Source: Chrysaora quinquecirrha
Taxonomy: Eukaryota; Cnidaria; Scyphozoa; Semaeostomeae; Pelagiidae
Direction of reading: 5' to 3'
Length of the DNA stretch: 64,000 nt
Assembly: GCA_014526335.1 (NCBI GenBank)
Contig: JACTAT010000321.1
Location: forward strand, 750,124 to 814,123
Shown: in pieces, positions 31,311 to 43,531 of the stretch
Layout of the letters: every line of letters starts with the position of its first letter
How positions within the stretch are numbered: position 1 is the stretch's first letter
The notes under the pieces: generated by a model
Seen by the model: the letters and a program-made list of their open reading frames with translations, nothing else
What the model was told of the DNA's origin: nothing
The model's database searches: none
Position numbers and translations under genes: made by a program

Positions 31311-33334
31311 AAATGAAAACCACATGGTGGAAATTAAAACATTCAAATGTCAAAACAAAAGAGATAGATATTGAAAAGCTAGAAAACGAAATCATCAGAG
31401 AAAAGTATAGCGAGAAAAAAACAGAGAACTATTTGCAGAAACAGAGCTTTGAAAACCCGCAGGAAAAATTGGACCACATAATAAAATCGTGCTTAACTGC
31501 AGGGAAGAAATCCTTGGTTTATGGTTGAAAGAAAAGCACCACGATGATGTAATACTAAAAGATCTATCAAATGAACAAAAACAATTGAAAAATCAAATAG
31601 ACGCATGTCAAGAAAAAGAAAAAAAGCAAGAATTCAGGAAAAACAGGAGCAAAATCATGAAACAGATACGGAAAAGGATAAAAACACTCGAGAATGAAAA
31701 AATTAACAAGCATAGCAGAAAAAGAAGAAAAGAAGGATGATTCGAACAAGTGTTATCAGGCCATCAGAACCCTAAATAATAGAAAACCGAAGAAACCCCC
31801 CATCGTACAAGGAGAGGATGGCAACATTGCTGGCTCTGAGAAAGAACAGATAACTTTAATCACCAAGCATTTCAAAAAGATGTTCACGATGGAAACAAAA
31901 GAATTACTTCCAACAATACCACCGTGTGAAATGAAGGCAGCAAAAGTGTAGGAGATGATAACCTAGACGCAGAATTTCTAAAGTACGGACCACCGGAAAT
32001 ACACGAAGGCTTGGCCACACTGCTGAACAATATGGCAATCACAGGAGAATACCCAGAGCAGATCAAACAGGGTATCCTAAAACCTCTCCTAAAACCAGGA
32101 AAAAAGCCAGGACAACCCTAAAATCAACGACCAATCATACTGTTATCTGTACTAAGAAAATTGCTTACCATCTGCATGATAAGATGTTGGAACCGTTTCA
32201 GCACTAAAATCCCGATAGAACAAGCTGCCTACCAAGCAGGTCGAAAACACAACCGAACAGGTTTTTGCAATGAAGATGCTAGCAGAGAAAGCTGTAACAT
32301 CCAGCAACTACAATATCTACCTTTTACTGCTAGATATGAGCAAGGCCTTCGACACGGTAAGCCGCAGAAAGTTACTAGAAGACCTGCAAGAAATACTTGA
32401 ACCTGATGAGCTACACATGATGTCCCTCTTGATAAAAGATGTAAACTTGGGAGTCGTAGTCGGAAAAGAGAAAGGTGAAAACATCAAAACAGAAATAGGG
32501 ATCGCACAGGGTGACTGTCTCGGTGGAATACTGTTCATCTTCTACCTTGCCAGATCCATGGATAACGAGAACACAACAACAGATCCATCCAGAGAGAACA
32601 GCTACTTCGAAATAAACCCTTCTTATGCTGAGGACATCACATGGGCTTCTACTGCCAAACATCGAATAGATTATATAAAAGAAACCATTCCTGGTAAACT
32701 TGAAGAAAGAAACCTACAAATAAATGAATCAAAAACTGAAGAATATAACATAGAGCAAAATGGAAATGAAGCATGGAAAGAATGCAACGTTCTTGGAAGT
32801 CTTCTCGGTACAGAGACAGACATCAACAGAAGAAAGATATTGGCAATCGATGCCTATAAAACGTTCAACAGCATATTCAGCAGCAAGAAAAACTCCATCA
32901 AGATCAAACTGAGAACTTTCAATGCCTATGTAGCAAGTGTGTTTTTGTATAATAGCGAACTGTGGACTTTAACGAAAAAACTAGAAAACACCATCAACAC
33001 CTTCCAACGTAGACATCTAAGAAAGATTCTTGGAATTAACTAGCAAAGAAATATTACCAACAGCGAGCGCTATGCCAGAACGAAATGTGAACCATGGAGT
33101 GAAATGATAAGAGAAAGGCAACTAACATGGCTAGGACATCTCACACGTTTAAACCTAGAAACACCAGCAAGGAAAGCCCTTAAAGAATATCTCAGGAAAA
33201 TGAAACGACCAGAAGGAAGACCAGAGACGACCTGGATGCAGACAATAAGACAAGATTTGGCCAACATCGGAATCAAATTGGATCTTTCAAAAGAAGCACT
33301 GAATAAATTATCTGAACTGACACAAGATTGAAAA
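31311..33334 (+). pseudogene. LINE RT and C-terminal region
   Basis: A Lys/Glu-rich linker (31,370-31,740) leads into the RT. Motifs are GDDNLDAEFLKYGPP, RPIILLSVLRKLL, EQAAYQAGR, LLLDMSKAFDTV (motif A), GIAQGDCLGGILF (motif B) and NPSYAEDITWAS (motif C). Motif C reads YAED where active enzymes have YADD, a loss of a metal-binding aspartate. In-frame stops interrupt at QP-stop-NQRPI (32,119) and ILGIN-stop-QRN (33,041), the latter where a tryptophan is usual. The C-terminus (RQLTWLGHLTRL, RPETTWMQTIRQDL) ends at 33,331. The same stops and YAED recur in the tandem units, so they predate amplification. Confidence 0.85.
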
Positions 33335-35179
33335 AACTGGCGTGGTATTGTGAGACGCGTTGTGCAGTACTATTTGCGTGTGACATCTTAGTAGTAGTAG
33401 TTATGGCCAACTGTTAGTTGCAAAAGTTGCTTAGTAGTTGCTTAGTAGTTGCTTAGTAGTTGCTTAATTTTTGACTGTATATTTCTGCCCTAACAATAGT
33501 ATAGAGGCTATAGCTAGCATAAAATGACTGGAATCATTTCTACCTGCTATTTAGGGATGTGCAACGGTTGACTTAAGTCAAAACTGTGTTAAAAGTGGAT
33601 ATAGTTACCATAGAGAGACTTTGTATTGAAAGTTAAACGGAACCCATTAAAGAAACGCTTCATTTAATGAGTAAAACTAGGTTGATATGCGAGCTTTGAC
33701 AGCAAATGAATGGAAATAGCTTCTATTTGATTGATCAATCCTCGATTTCTTTCAGTGATATAAATTATTTAAAATGTTGCTTAGGTTTTTTCCTGTGGTA
33801 CTATACGTTGCTTAAAGTTTTAGGTCGTCTACATCTTGGCTGCTTATAAGCGGTTGCTTATAAAAAAAACTGCGTGTATGTTCAGAACATCAACATCAAT
33901 CTTTTTCAAACCGACAAGCAGACACACATGATTTACAAGTGTTTTTTCATAACAAAGTGGCTAGACTTACTTTCTGTCACCTTTTTCGAGAGGTTGTAGA
34001 GTTCAACAATGGTGCAGTGCACGGGCAAATGATTGATAGACAAGGTAGTATTATTTGTAGTAGCACAATTCGAGTCAGGTTGAGCCAGGGACCGCACAGC
34101 GTTTTCAAAAAAAGGGGGTGGCGGAAATGCCTGCGAAGCAATCCAATACACCAGTCTTAAATGTACGAAGTCATAACGACAGATAACCAATTTGTAAGCT
34201 CCTCATGTACGCTAGTCCAGTAAGTGGTAGTTGCACTGAGGGAACACACCTTTTCTATTAGAATACGTTAATTTTTGCCGAGCCTCAAATACTCTTAAAA
34301 TTTTTCGATTTTGAACCTAAAATATTCTTAAATTATTTTGATTAAAAATTATAACATGACACAACAGTTTCAACCATGCTGCCTTCAATAACGAAAAAAC
34401 ATTGAGCCAGCTGTAATATTTTCCAGGAAATTAGGCAGGCACTGCTTCAAAGTTTTGATAATTTTTGATCAAGATGCAAAATAAATTGTTTATGTTTTAT
34501 TTCACTTAAAAGTCACTAAAATTGTGAACATTTTCCCACCGAAATAAAGTGGAGCGAAGCCCCTTGAGCTGCCATGGCTTTGTTATGTAAATTTTATGTT
34601 CTGGGCCTACTGCTACTGTTGGCGGCCATTTTAATACACCTTTTCAACTTACTGCTTCGTTTGCAAAATTTTCGATAAAATATGCTCACATTAAAATTTC
34701 GGTTCCAGTTCCAGATTCGGATTCAGCACCCCAGTCTTAGTTGAAAGAGAGATTTTCATCTCTCTAGCCCTCATGATCTTGATTTTATAGGGAGAAAAAC
34801 TTTGAAAATTTATAAGGGATTTATAGTGAAAAATCGCTGTGGGTGAAATTTTACATTTTTCATTTTTCATCTGTTTATCACTATAAAATAACCATGTGAA
34901 GACCCAGCAAAACGTAAATTAAATAGTCCTAAACACCAACAGAACAACACAAATACAACAAAATACCCCTTAGACAAACCCTTAGAAAACTCACGATCTA
35001 TCGTCGTCAATCGCAAACACTATCCTTTACTTTCTGTCAATTTCTGTCAATTTCTGTCCATTACTTTCTTTCCTATCCAATCGATGTGCTCATTTCTTTC
35101 TCTCCCCTTCCCATCTCTCACAAGAAAAAAGTGCTCCTCAATAAATGTGCAAGATGAACTGGGTTAGCAGCAGGATATT
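33335..35179. other. Unit A spacer, no gene
   Basis: Non-coding, AT-rich, repeated in B, C and D. It begins with cgtggtattgtgagacgcg and an 11-bp microrepeat (ttgcttagtag, about 33,426-33,470; one copy altered to ttgcttagttg in B and C). It later contains a GC-richer cgaagccccttgagctgcca and a polypyrimidine stretch (ctttctctccccttcccatc) near 35,100. Two short opposing frames at 33,933-34,190 are conserved between units only because the DNA is. Confidence 0.5.
33859..33865 (+). promoter_or_regulatory. TATA-like box in unit spacer
   Basis: TATAAAA follows gcggttgct and precedes a leader-like stretch with an ATG at 33,929 that opens only ~23 codons. Repeated in B, C and D. It may be the promoter of a lost gene. 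Confidence 0.3.
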
Positions 35180-35580
35180 TTATACATCGAAGTAGACAGT
35201 GTTTATGCATTTTGGGCATATGCGGTACTTTAATCCATTACATATCCATGACAACATCACTTGCATTTTTCCCTTGGAGACTGCTTTCATGCTCACTGTT
35301 CTCCCTGGTAAATCTTGACAGCTATGAAAATTTTGAATCGTCAAATAATTCGGCTCTAGAGCTGTCATTTCGAATACTTTGCCAATCTTCCTCTTTGATT
35401 TCCATATTATCAGAATCCTCCTCTGCCAATACATCTAGCATGTTTTGTTCAGCCATATCTCCAAAAGATCACACATTAACATATAGATGTTATTTGCATG
35501 GGAATTTCTCCAGAGTTCAATGCAGTTTGTGATATCATCTAAGTTAAACAAATGATCACAATGATCTAGCACCTGTTTTA
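35180..35580 (-). pseudogene. Unit A unknown ORF downstream of PolB
   Basis: Corresponds to the intact frame in D and E (CDHLFNLDDITNCIELWRNS) but is shifted by one A fewer in the run at about 35,462. The last part, with NGLKYRICPKCINTVYFD, is a possible zinc-knuckle-like end (CPKC). It sits after the polymerase fragment on the same strand. I suspect a helicase-type C-terminal region from the family of similar invertebrate ORFs, but cannot show it. Confidence 0.3.
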
Positions 35581-35798
35581 TTTGCTATGGACCAAACTCC
35601 ATCAAAATTGTACAATTGCCAGCAGGTATAAATTGACTGGTGTGAGTAGGCAATAAGGATGCTTGGTATCAACTTTTGTTTCAGCACCCTTCTCTTTGAA
35701 TCTGAAACAACACGCCTAATTTTCCAGGCGTTCTTTTGCCGAATTTTGCTGAAGGAGTTATGAAATACTCTTGGTTTAATTTATCATAGTTTTAATTA

Positions 35799-36962
35799 TC
35801 ATATAACATTTTGCATATATTCTCCAATATCACCAAAAGAGACAGTAGCATTTTTAAATATCGGCGTAAACTCTTCAAAAGTTTTTTTTAAATTGTCTGG
35901 AGTATGAATATTGACTTCTAGCGCTCTGAATACTCTTTCATTACGAATGTCATTCAGCAATTCTTCTAAAGTTGACGAAGGCTTATCACTATTATACATT
36001 TTATTTTGTCTTGTGAATAAGCGTATTTCTGCTCCAGCTTCACTCTTTACCAATTGTCTCCATTGACATTCTTTCATGCGAATTACAGTATATTTTCTAT
36101 TTTCTAAGAATTTATCTCTTGCTTTATCCATCTGTCGTATTTCTGCAGCTGTGAAAAGTCTTTCATGTTTGTCTTTACGTTGAGCAAAGCCTGAGATCTT
36201 TTATTGTTTAAACAATCTTCACAAGCATGAAAATAACATCCGTCAAACTCATAAACTGTTCTATTTAGTTCATCAACAGCATCGACATATATATGATTTA
36301 TATCTGGAAAGTTTTGAAAGAACTCTTGTTTCTCTGTTATAGAAATGCGAAATAGATACTCACGTTTGAAATATAATTTTGAATCGTCATCTTGATTAAG
36401 AGAAATTTCTTCTATCCAATCTAGATATTCATCTGCAATTCTGCTCTTGCATGCGGCTAAAAAAGTAGAAAAATAAGCAATTTGGAGATATATAAAATAT
36501 AATAGTATTTCATTTCTTTTAAAAAAATTCTATTACCTTTAGGAGCTTCTTCTCGATATAGTTTATTTGATTCAGGATTTTGTAGTTTCCAAATAGTTGC
36601 TTTTCCTGTCGTAGACAATCTAGATAAAGAGCAGCGCAATCATGCCCTTCTATTAAACCTTCAGCATGTTGATCAAATATAATTGACGGTCCTCCAACTA
36701 TGTGCTTCTTATAAAAATCCATAGCCCATTTATCTTCGACATACATAAGCTTAGCCAGCTTATTCGATTTGTACATGATTTTATTCGCAAGTGAAGGTAG
36801 ACTTATTCCATCTAAAGTCAAATCAATATCATATCGATGAAATTCTTTTGAATAAACTTTAATTGCATCTTTAAAAGGAATGACATCTCTGCAATTGTAC
36901 CATTCAAGATAATGCGCTAATGTTTTCCAGCCTTCATTTCTCCTTAGATTTTTAGTTTTCAT
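35799..36962 (-). pseudogene. Unit A Polinton/adintovirus-type PolB fragment
   Basis: Family-B, protein-primed-type DNA polymerase piece. From the ATG at 36,962: YSKEFHRYDIDLTLDGISL, VGGPSIIFDQHAEG and CAALYLDCL (motif A region, normally Y-D-x-N-x-L-Y). A frameshift follows near 36,612. An 80-bp GT-AG intron is predicted at 36,457-36,536. The second exon has TVYEFDGCYFHACEDC, RKYTVIRMKECQWRQL, ALEVNIHTPDNLKKTFEEF and IFKNATVSFGDIGEYM, then a stop. Compared with full enzymes of about 1,000 residues it ends before motifs B and C, so it cannot be catalytic. Unit A also has one A fewer in the run near 36,200 than B, which shifts the second exon. Confidence 0.75.
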
Positions 36963-37163
36963 AATTTTCCACTCCAGTCAAAGGTTTTTTCTTCCATTTC
37001 AAACGTTTTAAAGATTCTTGTTCCATTTCTTGTATGCTATAGCTAGAATAGTTTTTATCTTTATCTTTTATTTTTTTTGGGTAATAGAATATATATTAGA
37101 GATAATTTATATAGATGAGCATTTGATGCATTTATTGAAGAGTGATTTCTTAAACGATAAGCT
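36963..37163. promoter_or_regulatory. Divergent intergenic region PolB/capsid
   Basis: About 200 bp between two divergent starts, very AT-rich, with TATA-like runs (atatatatta about 37,088; aatttatataga about 37,104) and gcatttgatgcatttattg. It is the natural place for a shared bidirectional promoter. Present in every unit except D, which lost it by deletion. Confidence 0.35.
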
Positions 37164-38438
37164 ATGAAATTGCCTGGAGCGATACCTGATCAAATTACTG
37201 ATATTAGGACATCTGCTCAATATGCGGCTGATGTTGAGCAGAGATTTGAATATGATCATAAAGAAATATTAGAAAATCTTATCCAGCATTATGGTAATTC
37301 TATTATTGTTCGGGCAATTCCTGTGCTTGGCCGAAGCCAAAATAATATTCATTTTTTGTGTGAAATCAAGCTAGACTTTTTTATGATTTGTCAACAAGTC
37401 GAATTTACATGGAAGTACAGTTGAGATATAACAGAGGGGACATTCCTGATGCTAAGAAAGATCTGTTTTTACCTCACGACAATGTCTCGCATAGTATGTT
37501 TAAGAATATAAATTACACACAGGAAAATATTCTGGTAGAAACGCAAGAGAGACGGTATCCACATCAGGCTTACAATTACAATTTGATTGTGAGAGGAAAA
37601 GATGCATTGGGTCATGAATTGCAGTTTCGAGATGGTTTTTATTTTGATCCAAATATTAATCCAAACAATACAGCAGCTGACGACATTCTTGATGAGTATT
37701 GCATTACAAGAACTACTGGTGAGAATCCAAAAATTACGAATGCGAATACTGGTGCTGTTCTAAGAAATGCCTTATTTAGAGATAATCAAGTGAAGAAATT
37801 TTACTTCACTCCGATTTTGGCTACTTGGAATAATGGTCAGTTTCGAGATGGAGGAAAGGCTTTTTACTTGCAATTACAGAGAGTGGATAGTGCAATCTCG
37901 GTCATGTGTCCAGATGCTGAGAAGGGTAAATGGTCTTATGATATCAAAAAGATAGAACTGCATTTGAAAACTTTGATTCCAGCAACAGAAAAGTTAAAAG
38001 AGTATATTAATCTCTATAATGTGAATGAAGCCACTCAAACATATCAGCTGCAAAGATACAGAGTTATGAATTATTTTCCGCAAGATGAAAAGCTGACCAA
38101 TATCCATATACAATATTTGTATAATGTTCCAGGAGATAAATTTAGTTTGCAAGTTTTAGCAATCATGAATCTCAAGCTAGCGCTGCAGAATATGTTGATA
38201 GAGAATCAGCATTGAATGGAATCTATGATTTATTTCAAAGATCAAGCAATATGTTTGATGTTTATCAATACTTGACGAAAAATGGGTATGCATTATATCC
38301 ATTTCAATTAACAACAACCAGATATAAAAAAGATGGAAGTAAAGTTGTTGATAGTCGTACTGGCCAAGTTCAGTTGAAATTAAGTTTAAATACAGAATTT
38401 ACTGAAAAATATATAATAACATGCACTGGCATATTATT
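37164..38438 (+). pseudogene. Unit A double-jelly-roll major capsid protein fragment
   Basis: Matches the layout of the double-jelly-roll capsid proteins found in Polintons, adintoviruses and related genomic copies. From the ATG (37,164) the lead runs to a frame change near 37,385. Then come STSRIYMEVQLRY, LFLPHDNVSHSMFKNINY and YPHQAYNYNLIV (hallmarks of the first jelly roll), VKKFYFTPILATWNNGQF, and YQLQRYRVMNYFP. About 100 bp present in C' (segment with IPDMVIVTFRNR and NPFNYKH) is missing at about 38,125. A short T run near 38,157 shifts frame. The 3' end is cut at 38,438 by the next LINE copy. The reading frame then continues as LEQIKQGILKPLLKPGKK from the LINE. Known role: forms the capsid lattice. 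Confidence 0.7.
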
Positions 38439-39712
38439 AGAGCAGATCAAACAGGGTATCCTAAAACCTCTCCTAAAACCAGGAAAAAAGCCAGGACAAC
38501 CCTAAAATCAACGACCAATCATATTGTTATCTGTACTAAGAAAATTGCTTACCATCTGCATGATAAGATGTTGGAACCGTTTCAGCACTAAAATCCCAAT
38601 AGAACAAGCTGCCTACCAAGCAGGTCGAAAACACAACCGAACAGGTTTTTGCAATGAAGATGCTAGCAGAGAAAGCTGTAACATCCAGCAACTACAATAT
38701 CTACCTTTTACTGCTAGATATGAGCAAGGCCTTCGACACGGTAAGCCGCAGAAAGTTACTAGAAGACCTGCAAGAAATACTTGAACCTGATGAGCTACAC
38801 ATGATGTCCCTCTTGATAAAAGATGTAAACTTGGGAGTCGTAGTCAGAAAAGAGAAAGGTGAAAACATCAAAACAGAAATAGGGATCGCACAGGGTGACT
38901 GTCTCGGTGGAATACTGTTCATCTTCTACCTTGCCAGATCCATGGATAACGAGGACACAACAACAGATCCATCCAGAGAGAACAGCTACTTCGAAATAAA
39001 CCCTTCTTATGCTGAGGACATCACATGGGCTTCTACTGCCAAACATCGAATAGATTATATAAAAGAAACCATTCCTGGTAAACTTGAAGAAAGAAACCTA
39101 CAAATAAATGAATCAAAACTGAAGAATATAACATCGAGCAAAAGGAAATGAAGCATGGAAAGAATGCAACGTTCTTGGAAGTCTTCTCGGTACAGAGACA
39201 GACATCAACAGAAGAAAGATATTGGCAATCGATGCCTACAAAACGTTCAACAGCATATTCAGCAGCAAGAAAAACTCCATCAAGATCAAACTGAGAACTT
39301 TCAATGCCTATGTAGCAAGTGTGTTTTTGTATAATAGCGAACTGTGGACTTTAACGAAAAACTAGAAAACACCATCAACACCTTCCAACGTAGACATCTA
39401 AGAAAGATTCTTGGAATTAACTAGCAAAGAAATATTACCAACAGGGAGCGCTATGCCAGAACGAAATGTGAACCATGGAGTGAAATGATAAGAGAAAGGC
39501 AACTAACATGGCTAGGACATCTCACATGTTTAAACCTAGAAACACCAGCAAGGAAAGCCCTTAAAGAATATCTCAGGAACATGAAACGACCAGAAGGAAG
39601 ACCAGAGACGACCTGGATGCAGACAATAAGACAAGATTTGGCCAAAATCGGAATCAAATTGGATCTTTCAAAAGAAGCACTGAATAAATTATCTGAACTG
39701 ACACAAGATTGA
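38439..39712 (+). pseudogene. Unit B LINE RT fragment
   Basis: Starts inside the RT (EQIKQGILKPLL). Same QP-stop, YAED and ILGIN-stop as in A. Extra 1-nt losses in A runs near 39,115 and 39,145 break the frame before VFSVQRQT-type shifted sequence, and another precedes the amber codon. Variants cccaatagaac and VVRKEKGEN group it with C and E. Confidence 0.85.
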
Positions 39713-41568
39713 AAAGACTGGCGTGGTATTGTGAGACGCGTTGTGCAGTACTATTTGCGTGTGACATCTTAGTAGTAGTAGTTATGGCCAACTGTTAGTT
39801 GCAAAAGTTGCTTAGTAGTTGCTTAGTTGTTGCTTAGTAGTTGCTTAATTTTTGACTGTATATTTCTGCCCTAACAATAGTATAGAGGCTATAGCTAGCA
39901 TAAAATGACTGGAATCATTTCTACCTGCTATTTAGGGATGTGCAACGGTTGACTTAAGTCAAAACTGTGTTAAAAGTGGATATAGTTACCATAGAGAGAC
40001 TTTGTATTGAAAGTTAAATGGAACCCATTAAAGAAACGCTTCATTTAATGAGTAAAACTAGGTTGATATGCGAGCTTTGGCAGCAAATGAATGGAAATAG
40101 CTTCTATTTGATTGATCAATCCTCAATTTCTTTCAGTGATATAAATTATTTAAAATGTTGCTTAGGTTTTTTTCCTGTGGTACTATACGTTGCTTAAAGT
40201 TTTAGGTCGTCTACATCTTGGCTGCTTATAAGCGGTTGCTTATAAAAAAAACTGCGTGTATGTTCAGAACATCAACATCAATCTTTTTCAAACCGACAAG
40301 CAGACACACATGATTTACAAGTGTTTTTTCATAACAAAGTGGCTAGACTTACTTTCTGTCACCTTTTTCAAGAGGTTGTAGAGTTCAACAATGGTGCAGT
40401 GCACGGGCAAATGATTGATAGACAAGGTAGTATTATTTGTAGTAGCACAATTCGAGTCAGGTTGAGCCAGGGACCGCACAGCGTTTTCAAAAAAAGGGGG
40501 TGGCGGAAATGCCTGCGAAGCAATCCAATACACCAGTCTTAAATGTACGAAGTCATAACGACAGATAACCAATTTGTAAGCTCCTCATGTACGCTAGTCC
40601 AGTAAGTGGTAGTTGCACTGAGGGAACACACCTTTTCTATTAGAATACGTTAATTTTTGCCGAGCCTCAAATACTCTTAAAATTTTTCGATTTTGAACCT
40701 AAAATATTCTTAACTTATTTTGATTAAAAATTATAACATGACACAACAGTTTCAACCATGCTGCCTTCAATAACGAAAAAACATTGAGCCAGCTGTAATA
40801 TTTTCCAGGAAATTAGGCAGGCACTTCTTCAAAGTTTTTGATAATTTTTTGATCAAGATGCAAAATAAATTGTTTATGTTTTATTTCACTTAAAAGTCAC
40901 TAAAATTGTGAACATTTTCCCACCGAAATAAAGTGGAGCGAAGCCCCTTGAGCTGCCATGGCTTTGTTATGTAAATTTTATGTTCTGGGCCTACTGCTAC
41001 TGTTGGCGGCCATTTTAATACACCTTTTCAACTTACTGCTTCGTTTGCAAAATTTTCGAAAAATATGCTCACATTAAAATTTCGGTTCCAGTTCCAGATT
41101 CGGATTCAGCACCCCAGTCTTAGTTGAAAGAGAGATTTTCATCTCTAGCCCTCATGATCTTGATTTTATAGGAGAAAAACTTTGAAAATTTATAAGGGAT
41201 TTATAGTGAAAAATCGCTGTGGGTGAAATTTTACATTTTTCATTTTTCATCTGTTTATCACTATAAAATAACCATGTGAAAAACCCAGCAAAACGTAAAT
41301 TAAATAGTCCTAAACACCAACAGAACAACACAAATACAACAAAATACCCCTTAGACAAACCCTTAGAAAACTCACGATCTATCGTCGTCAATCGCAAACA
41401 CTATCCTTTACTTCCTGTCAATTTCTGTCCATTACTTTCTTTCCTATCCAATTGATGTGCTCATTTCTTTCTCTCCCCTTCCCATCTCTCACAAGAAAAA
41501 AGTGCTCCTCAATAAATGTGCAAGATGAACTGGGTTAGCAGCAGGATATTTTATACATCAAAGTAGAC
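39713..41568. other. Unit B spacer, no gene
   Basis: Copy of the unit A spacer with scattered changes, including ttgcttagttg in the 11-bp microrepeat and an extra T or A in several runs (for example near 40,170). No coding content. Confidence 0.5.
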
Positions 41569-41945
41569 AGTGTTTATGCATTTTGGGCATATGCGGTACT
41601 TTAATCCATTACATATCCATGACAACATCACTTGCATTTTTCCCTTGGAGACTGCTTTCATGCTCACTGTTCTCCTGGTAAATCTTGACAGCTATGAAAA
41701 TTTTGAATCGTCAAATAATTCGGCTCTAGAGCTGTCATTTCGAATACTTTGCCAATCTTCCTCTTTGATTTCCATATTATCAGAATCCTCCTCTGCCAAT
41801 ACATCTAGCATGTTTTGTTCAGCCATATCTCCAAAAGATCACACATTAACATATAGATGTTATTTGCCTGGGAATTTCTCCAGAGTTCAATGCAGTTTGT
41901 GATATCATCTAAGTTAAACAAATGATCACAATGATCTAGCACCTG
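41569..41945 (-). pseudogene. Unit B unknown ORF downstream of PolB
   Basis: As in unit A: frame shifted at the short A run near 41,833, otherwise the same text as the open copies in D and E. Confidence 0.3.
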
Positions 41946-42168
41946 TTTTATTTGCTATGGACCAAACTCCATCAAAATTGTACAATTGCCAGCAGGTATA
42001 AATTGACTGGTGTGAGTAGGCAATAAGGATGCTTGGTATCAACTTTTGTTTCAGCACCCTTCTCTTTGAATCTGAAACAACACGCCTAATTTTCCAGGCG
42101 TTCTTTTGCCGAATTTTGCTGAAGGAGTTATGAAATACTCTTGGTTTAATTTATCATAGTTTTAATTA

Positions 42169-43334
42169 TCATATAACATTTTGCATATATTCTCCAATAT
42201 CACCAAAAGAGACAGTAGCATTTTTAAATATCGGCGTAAACTCTTCAAAAGTTTTTTTTAAATTGTCTGGAGTATGAATATTGACTTCTAGCGCTCTGAA
42301 TACTCTTTCATTACGAATGTCATTCAGCAATTCTTCTAAAGTTGACGAAGGCTTATCACTATTATACATTTTATTTTGTCTTGTGAATAAGCGTATTTCT
42401 GCTCCAGCTTCACTCTTTACCAATTGTCTCCATTGACATTCTTTCATGCGAATTACAGTATATTTTCTATTTTCTAAGAATTTATCTCTTGCTTTATCCA
42501 TCTGTCGTATTTCTGCAGCTGTGAAAAGTCTTTCATGTTTGTCTTTACGTTGAGCAAAGCCTGAGATCTTTTTATTGTTTAAACAATCTTCACAAGCATG
42601 AAAATAACATCCGTCAAACTCATAAACTGTTCTATTTAGTTCATCAACAGCATCGACATATATATGATTTATATCTGGAAAGTTTTGAAAGAACTCTTGT
42701 TTCTCTGTTATAGAAATGCGAAATAGATACTCACGTTTGAAATATAATTTTGAATCGTCATCTTGATTAAGAGAAATTTCTTCTATCCAATCTAGATATT
42801 CATCTGCAATTCTGCTCTTGCATGCGGCTAAAAAAAAGTAGAAAAATAAGCAATTTGGAGATATATAAAATATAATAGTATTTCATTTCTTTTAAAAAAA
42901 TTCTATTACCTTTAGGAGCTTCTTCTCGATATAGTTTATTTGATTCAGGATTTTGTAGTTTCCAAATAGTTGCTTTTCCTGTCGTAGACAATCTAGATAA
43001 AGAGCAGCGCAATCATGCCCTTCTATTAAACCTTCAGCATGTTGATCAAATATAATTGACGGTCCTCCAACTATGTGCTTCTTATAAAATCCATAGCCCA
43101 TTTATCTTCGACATACATAAGCTTAGCCAGCTTATTCGATTTGTACATGATTTTATTCGCAAGTGAAGGTAGACTTATTCCATCTAAAGTCAAATCAATA
43201 TCATATCGATGAAATTCTTTTGAATAAACTTTAATTGCATCTTTAAAAGGAATGACATCTCTGCAATTGTACCATTCAAGATAATGCGCTAATGTTTTCC
43301 AGCCTTCATTTCTCCTTAGATTTTTAGTTTTCAT
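42169..43334 (-). pseudogene. Unit B PolB fragment
   Basis: The second exon (42,169-42,827) is a single uninterrupted frame of 218 residues plus stop, joining YEFDGCYFHACEDC to KYTVIRMKECQW and GDIGEYM with no shift. It is therefore the best-preserved second exon in the array. The first exon is broken near 43,086 (one A fewer than A, C' and D before the HIVGGPS block) and near 42,985. The intron borders (ggtaat / tttttag) are intact, with a slightly longer T run at the acceptor. Confidence 0.75.
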
Positions 43335-43531
43335 AATTTTCCACTCCAGTCAAAGGTTTTTCTTCCATTTCAAACGTTTTAAAGATTCTTGTTCCATTTC
43401 TTGTATGCTATAGCTAGAATAGTTTTATCTTTATCTTTTATTTTTTGGGTAATAGAATATATATTAGAGATAATTTATATAGATGAGCATTTGATGCATT
43501 TATTGAAGAGTGATTTCTTAAACGATAAGCT

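Larger units (their letters stand above)
30655..33334 (+). mobile_element. Non-LTR retrotransposon (APE-type LINE)
   Basis: Holds in order an APE-like endonuclease, an RT and a C-terminal region on the plus strand. The start is approximate: endonuclease similarity begins about 100 bp after the last host exon. The 3' end follows the ORF end at 33,331. Its 3' half, from 32,054, is also the first part of tandem unit A. Clade placement (RTE-, CR1- or related) is not settled by eye. Confidence 0.8.

Noticed and set aside
31370..31740. Separate Lys/Glu-rich host gene
   Set aside because: It lies between the endonuclease and RT of the LINE in the expected order, so it is the linker of ORF2.
32317..32662. 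Minus-strand Ser-rich frames repeated in the LINE copies
   Set aside because: Antisense shadows of the RT coding region.
33933..34190. Overlapping opposite-strand frames conserved in four units
   Set aside because: Conservation reflects tandem duplication of the DNA; no codon-level signal or motif, and the frames are mutual shadows.
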